Under the pieces are notes generated by a model. The model worked only from the letters and a program-made list of their open reading frames with translations, made no database searches and had not been told where the DNA came from. Source: Ramlibacter pallidus (GTDB taxonomy: Bacteria; Pseudomonadota; Gammaproteobacteria; Burkholderiales; Burkholderiaceae_C). Taken from it: DNA of 64,000 bases. Positions 47,052 through 56,255 of the stretch are shown here, piece after piece (position 1 is the stretch's first letter; each line of letters opens with the position of its first letter). A program made the position numbers and the translations under genes. The stretch spans positions 372,001 to 436,000 of the forward strand of contig NZ_JADDIV010000004.1 of the NCBI RefSeq assembly GCF_015070875.1, given 5' to 3'.

Positions 47052-48689
47052 TCAGTCCACCCGCACCGCCTTCACCGCGCCCCCCTGGAACAGCGTCAGC
47101 CCACGCACCTCGCCACTCGGCAGCCGCTCGAACTGCACCTCGGCCTGCACGACGTCCCAGGCGAAGCGATCGGGCTGGCCCGCCACCGGGTAGACCAGCA
47201 TGCGGTCCTGGTCGGTGAGCTGCACCGAGAGCTGTCCGCCGTCGGCGCGCACATGCAGCTCGAAGCGGGGCGCGCGGTAGCGGCCGACATAGACCTGCAG
47301 GTCGGCCTGCGGCAGCAGGGCCGCGGCAGGCAGGGGGTCGCCCGTGCGGCGGGCCGGGCGCTCCTCCCCGCGGATCACCCAGTGCAGCGCCGTCACGCGG
47401 CCGTCGGTGCGCTCGAACACCGCCTTGGCGCGCGTGCCGTAATTGAAGCGGTCCGGGCCGGACGGCGTGAGGGCGACATACGGCGCCCCGGTGCTGCGCA
47501 GGTAGAGCCGCCCGTCCTGGGCGACCACGGTGAACGCGTTGTGGCGCGTTTCGCGGAACACGCCCTGGTAATCGGCCAGACGCTCGGGGGGAAGCTCGAA
47601 GCGGGCGTCGTCGACGGGATAGCGCCCCACCAGCATGTCGTTGGCGATGCGCCAGACGGCGGACTGCGCGTTGCTCGCGAGGAGCACCACCACTTCCTGC
47701 GTGTCCTGCGCGATCGTCAGCACCGACCGGAAGGCGCCGGTGCCGCCGGTGTGGCCATACGTGCGCCGCGCGGGCGGGCCGTTGACGAACAGCCCGTAGC
47801 CGACCTGGCCGTCGAGCCGAGCGAGCGGGGTGACCAGGCGCTCCGCCGCCGCGCCCAGGGGACCCTGGCGTCCCGCGAGGATCGCGCGGCCCAAGACCAA
47901 CAGGTCTTCCGCGGTCGAACGCAGCGCGCCGGCGCCGGCGAAGGCCTGCATGTCCCAGCGCGGGGCCGGCCCGGTGCCGTCGAAACCCGGCGCGAGGCGC
48001 GAGGCGTGGGGGCCGAGGTCCTGGATCGTGTTCGCCATGCCCAGCGGCTGCGTGATGCGCTCGCGCACCAGCTCCGCCCACGGTTTGCCGTGGCGCTCGG
48101 CCAGGAGCTCGCCGAGCACCGCGAAGCCGAGGTTGCTGTACGACCCATCGCAAGGCGCACGGCTCGCCAGGGCGAGCTGGCCCAGCATCTTCCAGAGGCG
48201 TGCCCGGTCGTACGTGCGATAAGGGTCGCGACGGAGGTAACCCCCCTCGCGGAAGTCCGGCGGCAGGCGGGGGAGGCATGACGTGTGCGTCACCAGCTGG
48301 CCCAGCGTGATCGCCGCGGTGTCGGGGTGGCTGAACGCCACCTTGTCCTGGAGCACGCGGCCCAGGGTATCGTCCAGCGAGAGCACACCGGCCTCGACCT
48401 CCTGCGCGAGCAGCAGCCCCGTGAAGACCTTGCTGATGGAGCCGATCTCGAACAGCGTGGCCTGCGGCCCCGTGGCGACCGGGGAGGCGATGCCGCTGGC
48501 CGCGCCGGCGTAGGTGGCGCGTCCGTCCCGCCATGCACCTGCCACCGCCATGCCGGGTTGCGGGCCGAGCGCGTCGCGGGCCAGCACTTCGACCGGCGTC
48601 GACAAGGGCACCACGGCCGGTTGCGCCCAGGCCCCCGCGGCGACCGCCAGGGCGAGGGCAATGGACAGGAGGGGCGGCTGGAGGTTCAC
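47052..48689 (-). CDS. Secreted serine beta-lactamase-like hydrolase (class C / PBP-like)
   Basis: The 545-residue protein has a signal peptide if started at GTG 48689 (NLQPPLLSIALALAVAAGAW, then AQP); starting at ATG 48728 would place charged residues first. The serine site is S-x-x-K in GSISKVFTG, then Y-x-N in GSYSNLGFAV and H-T-G-G near residue 330. The last ~150 residues are a lipocalin-like DUF3471-type C-terminal domain found in esterase/peptidase members. It may be an esterase, D-aminopeptidase or AmpC-like enzyme; resistance cannot be inferred. Confidence 0.88.
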   Translation of the reverse strand: MNLQPPLLSIALALAVAAGAWAQPAVVPLSTPVEVLARDALGPQPGMAVAGAWRDGRATYAGAASGIASPVATGPQATLFEIGSISKVFTGLLLAQEVEAGVLSLDDTLGRVLQDKVAFSHPDTAAITLGQLVTHTSCLPRLPPDFREGGYLRRDPYRTYDRARLWKMLGQLALASRAPCDGSYSNLGFAVLGELLAERHGKPWAELVRERITQPLGMANTIQDLGPHASRLAPGFDGTGPAPRWDMQAFAGAGALRSTAEDLLVLGRAILAGRQGPLGAAAERLVTPLARLDGQVGYGLFVNGPPARRTYGHTGGTGAFRSVLTIAQDTQEVVVLLASNAQSAVWRIANDMLVGRYPVDDARFELPPERLADYQGVFRETRHNAFTVVAQDGRLYLRSTGAPYVALTPSGPDRFNYGTRAKAVFERTDGRVTALHWVIRGEERPARRTGDPLPAAALLPQADLQVYVGRYRAPRFELHVRADGGQLSVQLTDQDRMLVYPVAGQPDRFAWDVVQAEVQFERLPSGEVRGLTLFQGGAVKAVRVD

Positions 48690-48780
48690 GGCGCGAGTAT
48701 CGCGCCAGCGGCGCCGCGCCGCATCCATCGCATAATCGCGGCGGCTCCGGCGCTTCAAGCATGACCGATACCGGAAGGCA

Positions 48781-48874
48781 TCGGGCTGTGGGGTATCCCC
48801 ATGGCATCCCTTCGAAGCTGGCATCACGCCGCGTGATGGCCATTTGCGCGTTGCGCAAGACGCATCACACCCGA
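48781..48874 (+). ncRNA. Possible retron msr-msd-like structured RNA upstream of the RT remnant
   Basis: Within 94 bp are three hairpins: TGGGG-TAT-CCCCA (48789-48801), CATCAC-GCCGC-GTGATG (48822-48838) and TTGCGC-GTT-GCGCAA (48844-48858). They are enclosed by TCGGGCTGTG (48781-48790), which can pair with CACACCCGA (48866-48874) with one bulge, like the a1/a2 stem of a retron RNA. It ends 31 bp before the RT start. GC-rich DNA forms hairpins by chance, and this is also the upstream region of the divergent gene, so the call is weak. Confidence 0.25.
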
Positions 48875-48905
48875 CCCGCTGGTTGGGGCGCCGGAGCCAC
48901 CCCGC

Positions 48906-50024
48906 ATGACGCGCCTTCGCTACCGCCACTGGATCGCCACCGGACTCGCTTCCGCGCGTGCGGCGCCTGCTGCTGCGACCGGCACGCATGGGGCGGCCCC
49001 CTTTCGCATTGGAGACCTTGCGCCTGCCGCGCTGGGACACCGCTGCGGACCTGGCCGCGTGGCTGGACGTTCCCTTGGACAGGCTGCAGTGGTGGACGAG
49101 CCCGGCACAGGACTTCCGCGCGATGCAGGCCGATCGGCCAACCAGTGCGCACTACCATCCGCTGCTCAAGGCCAAGCGCTCGGGCGGGCTGCGGCTGATC
49201 GAGGTTCCCAAGCCCGCCTTGAAGCGCGCGCAGCAGAAGCTGCTGTCCGGCCTGCTGGAGGCTGTGCCCGTCCATGAGCATGCCCACGGCTTCGTTCGCG
49301 GCCGCAGCGCGATCAGCCACGCGCGCGGGCATGCCGGCCATGCCGTGGTCCTGGCCTTCGACTTGCGGGATTTCTTCCACAGCATCGGCGTCGCGCGCAT
49401 CCGTGCGCTCTGGCGGACGCTGGGCTACGCCGAAGGCGTCGCCGACGCGCTGGCGCGATTGACGACGACGCGCACGCCCCTCGCGGTCCGTGAACGGCTC
49501 GTCGACGACGGCGGCATCGACTGGAAGGGCGCCAGGCGCCTCGCCTCCCGCCACCTGCCGCAGGGCGCGCCGACCTCCCCCGCGCTGGCCAACCTGTGCG
49601 CGTTCGGGCTGGACCTGCGGCTGGAGGGACTGGCCTGGCGGTTCGGCGCGCACTACAGCCGCTACGCCGACGACATCGTCTTCTCCGGACCGCGCGAGCT
49701 GCGATCGCGCGGCCGCGCGCTGCAATCCTGGGTCGAGGCCATCGTGCAGGCCGAGGGCTTCAGGCTGCATCCCGGCAAGACGCGGCGGATGCCCGCCCAC
49801 CACGGCAGCAGGTGACCGGGATGGTGGTGAACGAGCGGCCCAACCTGGCACGGGACGCCTACGACCGGCTGCGGGCGCGATTGCATGCCTGCGCCGCGAG
49901 CGGCTGCGACGCCGCGACCTGGACGCGGTTGCAAGGTCAGGTCGGCTGGGCGTGTCAACTCGTCGTGGCGTCGCGGGCGGAGAAGCTGCAACGCATGCTG
50001 GCGGCGGTGCCGGTCCGGCGCTGA
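48906..50024 (+). pseudogene. Retron-type reverse transcriptase, degraded
   Basis: The RT core is clear from 48958 to 49815: RSGGLRLIEVPKPALKRAQQ, VPVHEHAHGFVRGRS, DLRDFFHSIG, the retron-like LPQGAPTSPALANL, and the catalytic box SRYADDIVFSG. Two lesions are seen. The start MTRLRYRHWIATGLASA (48906) is in another frame from the core and much of the usual N-terminal segment is missing. After RRMPAHH (about 49802) the hallmark QVTGMVVNERPN continues in the minus-one frame to 50024. An intact form would need both repaired. Programmed frameshifting at the second site is possible but less likely. Confidence 0.75.
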
Positions 50025-50181
50025 TCCCCTGCGCCATCCGCCGCTCCCCGGCGGCCGCGGGTCCGCGGGACGCTGGTGGTTGCGGCGCAACATGCCTGCG
50101 CAGTCGGGTGCTGCACGCACGGCGCGCCAGCGGCCGCGCGGTATCGGTGCGCTACGATGCCACCAAACAGATGGGGACGGA

Positions 50182-51129
50182 ATGGTCTGGGCACGCTTCT
50201 TCGTGCATCTGGCGCTGCTGGCGGCAAGCCTGGCCTGGCTGTCCCTGGCGGGCTCGCTGGCCCCGCAACTGCTGTTCAACGCGGCGCTCCTCTCGCTGGC
50301 CATCGTGCAGCTTGGCTTCCTGGCGCACGACGCATCCCACCGGCAGATCGTGCGGAGCGCACGCGGCTCGCGGCGCCTCGGCTTCCTGCTCTGGAACGTG
50401 CTGTGCGGCATCAGCGTGTCGTGGTGGGAGGACAAGCATCGCCGCCACCACCGCCATCCGCATGTGCTGGAAGCCGACCCCGACCTCTATGACGTGTTCG
50501 TCTTCCTGCCCGCGGCGCTCGCAGGTCGCCCGGCGTGGCGCCGCCGGGTCGCGCGCTGGCAGGCCTGGCTGTTCCTGCCGCTGGTGGCCTGCACCGCGGC
50601 CTATTTCCAGGGGCTGAGCTTGCTGCATGTCGTGCGGGCGCGGCCGCGCGGCTGGGTCGCGGAGCTCTCGGCGCTGGTCCTGCGGCACGGCGTGCTCTTC
50701 GGCCTGGCGCTGCATGCGCTCGGTCCCACCGGAGCAGCCGCCTTCCTGCTGCTCCACCACGGCCTGACGGGTCTCTACCTCGGCGGGGTCTTCGCCTGCA
50801 ACCACTACGGCCTGCCGGTGCTGCCGCCAGGCACCGACCTGCGCGAACCGGAACGGACGCTGGCGGTCACGCGCAACGTGCGCACCGGCCGCGTCGGCGA
50901 CTACCTGTTCGGCGGGCTGAACTACCAGATCGAGCACCACCTGCAGCCGGCCCTGCCGCAGCATGCCCTGCGCGCTGCCGCGGCCCGCACGCGCGCGTGG
51001 TGCCGGGCCGAAGGCCGCACCTACCACGAGACCGGCTGGTGGGACGCCATGCGGGCGGTGTTCGCGGGCCTGCACGCGGCGGGGCAGGGGACCGCACTGG
51101 AGGCACGGAGGCCGCATGCTGCGCCATAG
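50182..51129 (+). CDS. Membrane fatty acid desaturase-like protein (first of the lipid cluster)
   Basis: The 315-residue protein has hydrophobic helices and the three histidine boxes of membrane desaturases: HDASH (H-x3-H), KHRRHH (H-x2-H-H) and QIEHH, the last of the front-end/acyl-CoA type. Known relatives introduce double bonds or oxygen into acyl chains using a diiron centre and oxygen. It is the first of four genes overlapping by 14, 4 and 4 bp. Its stop lies inside the next gene. Confidence 0.88.
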   Translation: MVWARFFVHLALLAASLAWLSLAGSLAPQLLFNAALLSLAIVQLGFLAHDASHRQIVRSARGSRRLGFLLWNVLCGISVSWWEDKHRRHHRHPHVLEADPDLYDVFVFLPAALAGRPAWRRRVARWQAWLFLPLVACTAAYFQGLSLLHVVRARPRGWVAELSALVLRHGVLFGLALHALGPTGAAAFLLLHHGLTGLYLGGVFACNHYGLPVLPPGTDLREPERTLAVTRNVRTGRVGDYLFGGLNYQIEHHLQPALPQHALRAAAARTRAWCRAEGRTYHETGWWDAMRAVFAGLHAAGQGTALEARRPHAAP

Positions 51130-51970
51130 CGCCGACCGCAGGACGCTGCTGTACATGGCCGCCGCCACCGGCGTGCTCTTCGCGCAGTGGACGGCCGACC
51201 GCTTCCACCCGCTGCTGTTCGCCGCGTCGCTGGTGCTGGCGTTCGCCGTGAGCGTCATGCACCACAACCACCAGCACCTGCCGCTGTGGCGCAGGGCGTG
51301 GCTCAACCATGCCACCGACCTGTGGTTCACGCTGTTCCAGGGACATCCCGGCTTCGCCTTCGACCCGGCGCATGTCGGCGACCACCACGCGCACCGGAAC
51401 GCGGAGCGGGACACCACGCGCACGTGGCGCTGGGGTGACGGCAACGACTTGCCGGGCTTCATCGCGCACCCGGTGCTGTTCGCCTGTGCGGTGGGTCCGC
51501 TGCTCGGGCGGCATGTCGCGCAGCTCTCGCGGACCGATCGCCGCCGCCTCGCGGTGGTGGCGCTGCACTATGCCGTTCTCGTCGGCGCCGTGGCCTTGGC
51601 GCTTCGGGCCGACTGGCAGCGCGCCGTGTTGTTCGTGTTGGTCCCGCAGGCCGCGGCCCTGTTCTTCCTGCTCGCCGCCAACTACCTGCAGCATGCGCAT
51701 GCGGACGACCTTTCGCGCTGGAACCATTCGCGCAACTTCCTCGGCTGGGTCAACCCCCTGTTCTTCAACGTCGGCCTGCACACGGCGCACCACGAGCACG
51801 GCGACGCGCACTGGAGCGATCTGCCGCGGCTGCATGCGCAGCTCGCGCCCCGCCTCGATCCCCGCCTGGTCGAGCCGAGCCTCTTCGCCTACGGCCTGCG
51901 CGTGTTCGTGGCAGGCACCTTCGTCCCCGCGCTCCGCTCCCGGTCCCTGCGAGGCCGCACCGTTTCATGA
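51116..51970 (+). CDS. Second membrane desaturase/hydroxylase-like protein
   Basis: The 284-residue protein has several membrane segments and histidine clusters MHHNHQHLP, GDHHAHRNAERD and HTAHHEHGDAH, the spacing of the fatty acid desaturase/alkane hydroxylase superfamily but different from its neighbour. It overlaps the first desaturase by 14 bp and the ketoacyl synthase fusion by four. Reaction and acyl substrate are unknown; two different diiron membrane oxygenases in one operon suggest sequential chain modification. Confidence 0.85.
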   Translation: MLRHSADRRTLLYMAAATGVLFAQWTADRFHPLLFAASLVLAFAVSVMHHNHQHLPLWRRAWLNHATDLWFTLFQGHPGFAFDPAHVGDHHAHRNAERDTTRTWRWGDGNDLPGFIAHPVLFACAVGPLLGRHVAQLSRTDRRRLAVVALHYAVLVGAVALALRADWQRAVLFVLVPQAAALFFLLAANYLQHAHADDLSRWNHSRNFLGWVNPLFFNVGLHTAHHEHGDAHWSDLPRLHAQLAPRLDPRLVEPSLFAYGLRVFVAGTFVPALRSRSLRGRTVS

Positions 51971-53901
51971 ACGCCCCCACCGAACGTTTTTCCGTCTTCC
52001 CCACGCGCTACCGGCGCGTGCACCTGGTGGGCTCCGGCCTGTTCATGCCGGGGCTGCCCGTGCCGAACGCCGAGATCGACCGCTACGTCGCGCCGCTGAA
52101 CCGCCACTCGGAGCGCATCAAGCGCCGCGTGCTCGCGGACAACGGCATCGAGACGCGCCACTACGCCATCGACGAGGCGGGCAACTCCCTGCATTCGTCC
52201 TCGGACCTGGCGGCGCGCGCGGTGCAGGACTGCCTGCGCGCGGCCGGCGCCAAGCTGGAGGACGTGGGCATGCTGTGCACCGGCTCCTCCGGCGGCGACA
52301 CCGGCATGCCCGGCTTCGCCAGCATGCTGCAGGGCGAACTCGGCGCCCGGCCGATGGAGATCAGCAGCCACCAGGGCATCTGCGGCGCCGGCATCTCGGC
52401 GCTGGTGCATGCCGCTTCCGCCATCGAACTGGGCACCCACGCGCGGGCGCTGGTCGCCACCAGCGAGTTCCCGTCGCGCCTGTTCAAGCGCTCGCGCTTC
52501 GTCCCGTCGGGCTACGACACCGACTTCGACGCGCACTTCCTGCGCTGGATGCTGTCGGATGGCGCAGGTGCCTGGCTGCTCGCGGACCAGCCGGCGGCCA
52601 CCGGCTTGTCGCTGCGGCTGGACTGGGTCAGCTCGCGCTCCTTCGCCGGCGACCTGCCCGTGTGCATGCAGGTGGGCTTCGCGCATGACAAGGCCGGCAA
52701 GTCGTACCTGGACTATCCCTCGCTGGCGGAGGCGGAGCGCGACGGCGCCTTCCTGCTGCGGCAGGACACCCGCCTGCTGCCCCAGCTGTTCGACCTGGGC
52801 ATCCACGAGTACGCGAACCTGGTGCGCGCCGGCTGCTTCGACCCGGCGCGCGTCGACCACTTCCTCTGCCACTATTCGTCCGAGAAGTTCGCCGGCGTGA
52901 TCGAGGACCTGATGGAACGCGCCGGCCTGCGCCTGCCGCGCGAGCGCTGGTACAGCAACCTGCGCCGCCGCGGCAACACCGGCGCCGCCTCCATCTTCAT
53001 CATGCTGGCCGACTTCCTGCGCGAGAAGACGCTGCAGGTGGGGCAGGAGGTGCTGTGCTTCGTGCCGGAGTCCGGCCGGTTCACGGTGTCCTTCCTCAAG
53101 TTCACGGTGGTGCAGGCGGGGAGCGCGCCCGCCCGGGCGGAGCCGGCTCGCCCGCCGCAAGTGCAGGTCGGGGATGCCGGCTCGGACGAGGGCGCCGACG
53201 TGCCGCCGCCGCACCTGCCGTTGCCGGGGCAGGACGGCCGGGTGGCGCACGTGCTGCGTGAACTGGCCGGCGTGTGGCACGAGTTCCGCTCGGACTTCTG
53301 GCGCACCCCGCTCGTGCGCCGCATCGTGCAGGGCCGCATGTCGCGCGACGACCACCTGGCCTGGATGGCCTGCTGGATCCCGCAGGTGCGCGAAGGCAGC
53401 CTGTGGATGCGCGAGGCGGTGCGCAACACGGGCGCGCCCTACGAAGAACTGGTTCGGCTCATCTCCGCGCATGCCGACGACGAGCAGCACGACTTCCGCA
53501 TCCTGTTCGACGACTACCGCGCGGCCGGCGGTACGGCGGAGCGCATCGAAGACCTGCGCCGCAACCCCGGCGGCGACGCGCTCAACAGCTACATGCATGC
53601 GGCCGCGGCGCAGCCCAATCCGATCGGGCTGCTGGGCGGCATCTACATCATCGAGGGCACCGGCCAGCGCATCATCCCTTCGCTGCTGCCGCGCCTGCGG
53701 CGGCAACTGCAACTGCCGGAATCGTCCTATCGGTTCCTGCGCTACCACGGAGAGAACGACGTGCAACACCTGGCCCGGTGGATGGATGCGGTGACGCATG
53801 TGATCTCGCAGGACCCGACGGGCGACGCCGGCGAGCGCATCGTCGCCACCGCCCGTGACGTGGCGGCCCTCTACGTGATGCAGGCGAGGCACGTCCTGTG
53901 A
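51967..53901 (+). CDS. Beta-ketoacyl-ACP synthase III fused to haem-oxygenase-like diiron oxygenase domain
   Basis: The 644-residue fusion has a KAS III domain (about 15-382) with nucleophile Cys139 (HQGICGAG), His302 (FLCHYSS) and Asn337 (RRGNTGAA), the three-residue active site. A 40-residue proline-rich linker follows. The C-terminal domain (about 425-644) is of the iron-containing redox enzyme / haem-oxygenase-like diiron family, with candidate ligands Glu476, Glu506, His508, Glu563, His594, Asp598 and His601 (HGENDVQH). Known relatives (UndA, BesC) break C-C bonds or form alkenes from acids. The fusion would make and then oxidise an acyl product. It starts inside the stop of the previous gene. 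Confidence 0.85.
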   Translation: MNAPTERFSVFPTRYRRVHLVGSGLFMPGLPVPNAEIDRYVAPLNRHSERIKRRVLADNGIETRHYAIDEAGNSLHSSSDLAARAVQDCLRAAGAKLEDVGMLCTGSSGGDTGMPGFASMLQGELGARPMEISSHQGICGAGISALVHAASAIELGTHARALVATSEFPSRLFKRSRFVPSGYDTDFDAHFLRWMLSDGAGAWLLADQPAATGLSLRLDWVSSRSFAGDLPVCMQVGFAHDKAGKSYLDYPSLAEAERDGAFLLRQDTRLLPQLFDLGIHEYANLVRAGCFDPARVDHFLCHYSSEKFAGVIEDLMERAGLRLPRERWYSNLRRRGNTGAASIFIMLADFLREKTLQVGQEVLCFVPESGRFTVSFLKFTVVQAGSAPARAEPARPPQVQVGDAGSDEGADVPPPHLPLPGQDGRVAHVLRELAGVWHEFRSDFWRTPLVRRIVQGRMSRDDHLAWMACWIPQVREGSLWMREAVRNTGAPYEELVRLISAHADDEQHDFRILFDDYRAAGGTAERIEDLRRNPGGDALNSYMHAAAAQPNPIGLLGGIYIIEGTGQRIIPSLLPRLRRQLQLPESSYRFLRYHGENDVQHLARWMDAVTHVISQDPTGDAGERIVATARDVAALYVMQARHVL

Positions 53902-54818
53902 AGAAGCAGCCCAAGTTCCTCGACGGCGCGCACGACCCGCGCGACCCGAACCCCTGGATGGCCGTCTGGCTGGACCGCAGCATCCCGATCGACGACACCG
54001 TCAAGCGCGCGTGGCTGGAAGACAGCAGCTCCGCGTCGCGCCAGTTCCTGCTGCCGGTGGTGCGGCCGCTCGCGCGCGCGGCGATCGTGCTGATCCAGCT
54101 GGTCAAGATCTTCCTGCCCAAGACGCTGACTTCGTCGCGCGTGCTGCACTGGCTGCTGTCCGAAAGCCTGAAGACCTTCGTCACGCCGAACGCCAACTGG
54201 CTGATCCTGCGCCACTTCCACCTGGGCGCGGAGATCCTGGCCTTCCTGGGGCGCAACATCCAGGGGGTGACGATCCCGCCGCTCGAGAACATGCGCATGC
54301 GCAACCTCGAGGACCTGAAGGAGGACGCCTTCCTGCGGCACGACCTCAACGTCTTCAACTTCCTGATCTACCTGAACCAGCAGCTGCGCGACCAGGGCCG
54401 CGACATCGTCCCGGCGGCGCAGCTGGATTTCAGCGACGTCACGGACGGCGACCTTCCCATCGAGCCGATGCCGGACCGCTGGTGCAACAAGGTCGACCTG
54501 CAGACCGCCATCGAGCTCTACACGCCGGTGTACCAGCTGTTCCTGACCGACAACGACTTCTGGCGCGCCACGCATTCGCTTCAGCTCGACGAAACCATCG
54601 CCATCTACGCCGCGCGCGTGCTGAACGATCCGCTGCCGGCGATGCTGGTGAACAACCGCCACCCGATGATTCCGCTGTCGACGCTGCGCTCCGGTGCGCG
54701 CCTGGTGCTCCATGGCCTGTCCGTGGAGATGCTGCACGCCTACCTGGTGTTGAAGAAGCGGGAGCAGGCGCGCGGCGCGCTTGCGGGCGCGCCGCCGGCC
54801 GCGCCCGCGGTGGGTTGA
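53898..54818 (+). CDS. Unknown protein of the lipid cluster
   Basis: The 306-residue protein is not recognised. It begins KKQPKFLDGAHDPRDPNPWM, has a hydrophobic stretch around 55-80, a conserved-looking VTPNANWLILRHFHLGAEIL with a His pair, and RHDLNVFNFLIYLNQQL. Charged helices dominate the second half; there is no signal peptide. It overlaps the fusion gene by four bases (ATGA-type), so it is almost surely part of the same pathway, perhaps a membrane-associated partner of the diiron enzymes. Confidence 0.6.
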   Translation: MKKQPKFLDGAHDPRDPNPWMAVWLDRSIPIDDTVKRAWLEDSSSASRQFLLPVVRPLARAAIVLIQLVKIFLPKTLTSSRVLHWLLSESLKTFVTPNANWLILRHFHLGAEILAFLGRNIQGVTIPPLENMRMRNLEDLKEDAFLRHDLNVFNFLIYLNQQLRDQGRDIVPAAQLDFSDVTDGDLPIEPMPDRWCNKVDLQTAIELYTPVYQLFLTDNDFWRATHSLQLDETIAIYAARVLNDPLPAMLVNNRHPMIPLSTLRSGARLVLHGLSVEMLHAYLVLKKREQARGALAGAPPAAPAVG

Positions 54819-54833
54819 AGCGGAACCGGCCGG

Positions 54834-55469
54834 TCACCCCGCGTCGTTGCCGTCCAGGGAGCGGCGCATGGCGGCCAGGCTCTTCTTCAGGATGGACCCG
54901 GTGGCGCCCGACATGGGCAGGTTGCCGATCTCCAGGGCCCGCGCGGCGTAGCTCGCCGTCGCCAGGCAGTTCTTCAGCTCGTGGCACTCCGCCGCGCCGA
55001 GGACACCGGCGCTGAGGTCGTCGGCGTCCCGCTCCTTGCTGAAGGCGGCGACGGCGACCGCGATCGCATTGTCCAGGCAACGATTGAGGGTGGAGAACTC
55101 GTGCACCCGGATGGAGGCATCCATTTCGATGGCGACTTCGGTGATGACCTGGCAGAGGTCCCCGTAGTCGTGCACCACCTGGTCGACGGTGTAGCCGAGG
55201 ATCGACAGCTGCCGGCCATGCTCGCTGGCACCAGACCCGATCTCCGACAGTTCGGAGTGCTCACCGCCGGGGCCCCCGGAAAGGCGAAGGCTTTCGAGGG
55301 CCCGCCCACCCTGGTCGGCCAGCAGCGTCTGGTGCAGTTGGCGCAGGAAAAGCGGGATGCCGTTGCGCAACTGGTCCGGCGTGGCGTCCCGATGCGGCCG
55401 CAGCGCCACCATGGCCGCACATCGCACGATCAATTCATCACGATGCTCGGAAACGAAGTCGGACAGCAT
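54834..55469 (-). CDS. Truncated sensor histidine kinase-like protein without ATPase domain
   Basis: The 211-residue protein resembles the N-terminal part of RsbRD-type soluble histidine kinases: a helical sensor (1-150, LIVRCAAMVALRPHRDATPD) and a phospho-acceptor-like AECHELKNCLATASYA (H-E-L-K-N). The ATPase domain that should follow is missing; the sequence ends SLDGNDAG soon after. It could still act as a sensor or phosphotransfer stub, but truncation is the simpler reading. The gene upstream on the same strand is also cut short. Confidence 0.6.
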   Translation of the reverse strand: MLSDFVSEHRDELIVRCAAMVALRPHRDATPDQLRNGIPLFLRQLHQTLLADQGGRALESLRLSGGPGGEHSELSEIGSGASEHGRQLSILGYTVDQVVHDYGDLCQVITEVAIEMDASIRVHEFSTLNRCLDNAIAVAVAAFSKERDADDLSAGVLGAAECHELKNCLATASYAARALEIGNLPMSGATGSILKKSLAAMRRSLDGNDAG

Positions 55470-55528
55470 GGCGACCTCCTGGCGGTCTGTCTGCAGCGCG
55501 GGAGTCGACGCGGAGATCAGTCAGGCGC

Positions 55529-56086
55529 TCACCAGCTTACTGCAAAGCGCACGGCTGAGTGGCTAGGGCAGGGTGGGCACCAGGTCGCCCAGAGGTTCAC
55601 CACGACGGGCTTGCCCGTGAATCGATCCAGGGAGGTGACTGTCCCGTCGAGACGGAAGACGGCGATGGCTGGCAGGTCCAGGCGCGGCTGGTCCAGCAGC
55701 GTCCCGCCAACCGTGGCTGCGACCCAGACCGTCGTGGAAGTGCCGATGGCCGTGGCCAGCGGCAGCACCGCCTGGCGTCGGCGGATCGCGAGTCCGCCCG
55801 CCAGAAGAACGGCCGCGAGGAGTCCCACCTCCGGCGCCCACCCTCCATCCCGGATGTCGAGGATCGAGAGCGGCGCGTCGAGGTACGCGGTTCCGTATCG
55901 CGCCACGAAGCCGAGGCGCGCTGCGGCGACGCCGGCCGCCAGCAGGAGGTACAGCACCGGCGCGATCTCCACGCCACGACGCCGTGCCAGCGTGGACGCC
56001 GCCACCCAGCCGGTCCACACCGCCAGGAACGTGACCAGCACGCCGATCTGGAGGGCGAACGGTCCGAGAACGATCGTGTGGGGCAT
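55529..56086 (-). pseudogene. Membrane/TlpA-like thioredoxin protein truncated after CxxC
   Basis: The 185-residue reading has an Lgt-like or DUF-type membrane part (about 1-115, four hydrophobic helices) followed by the beginning of a thioredoxin fold, GKPVVVNLWATWCPPCPS. The fold normally continues about 90 residues beyond CPPC with a cis-proline; here it stops after HSAVRFAVSW. It is a plausible 3' deletion, with the next gene starting 59 bp on. It may encode a non-functional disulfide reductase. Confidence 0.6.
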
Positions 56087-56255
56087 CGGGTTCAGTCTTT
56101 TCCGGTCCGCCGCCCACGCCGCGTGCCCGCCTCGCGGGAATGCCAAGCGCCCGCCTGGCCCCCACGAGCGGGATTTCGACACGCTGCCGGCCGCCGGCCG
56201 GTAAGGGTGAGGTAAAGCGTGGTCAGTTCGGCCGGCGCCTGCCTAGAGTGCATGC

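Noticed and set aside
47253-48281. A 342-residue plus-strand frame opposite the beta-lactamase-like gene
   Set aside because: A GC shadow without start signal; the minus strand carries S-x-x-K, Y-x-N and H-T-G-G motifs.
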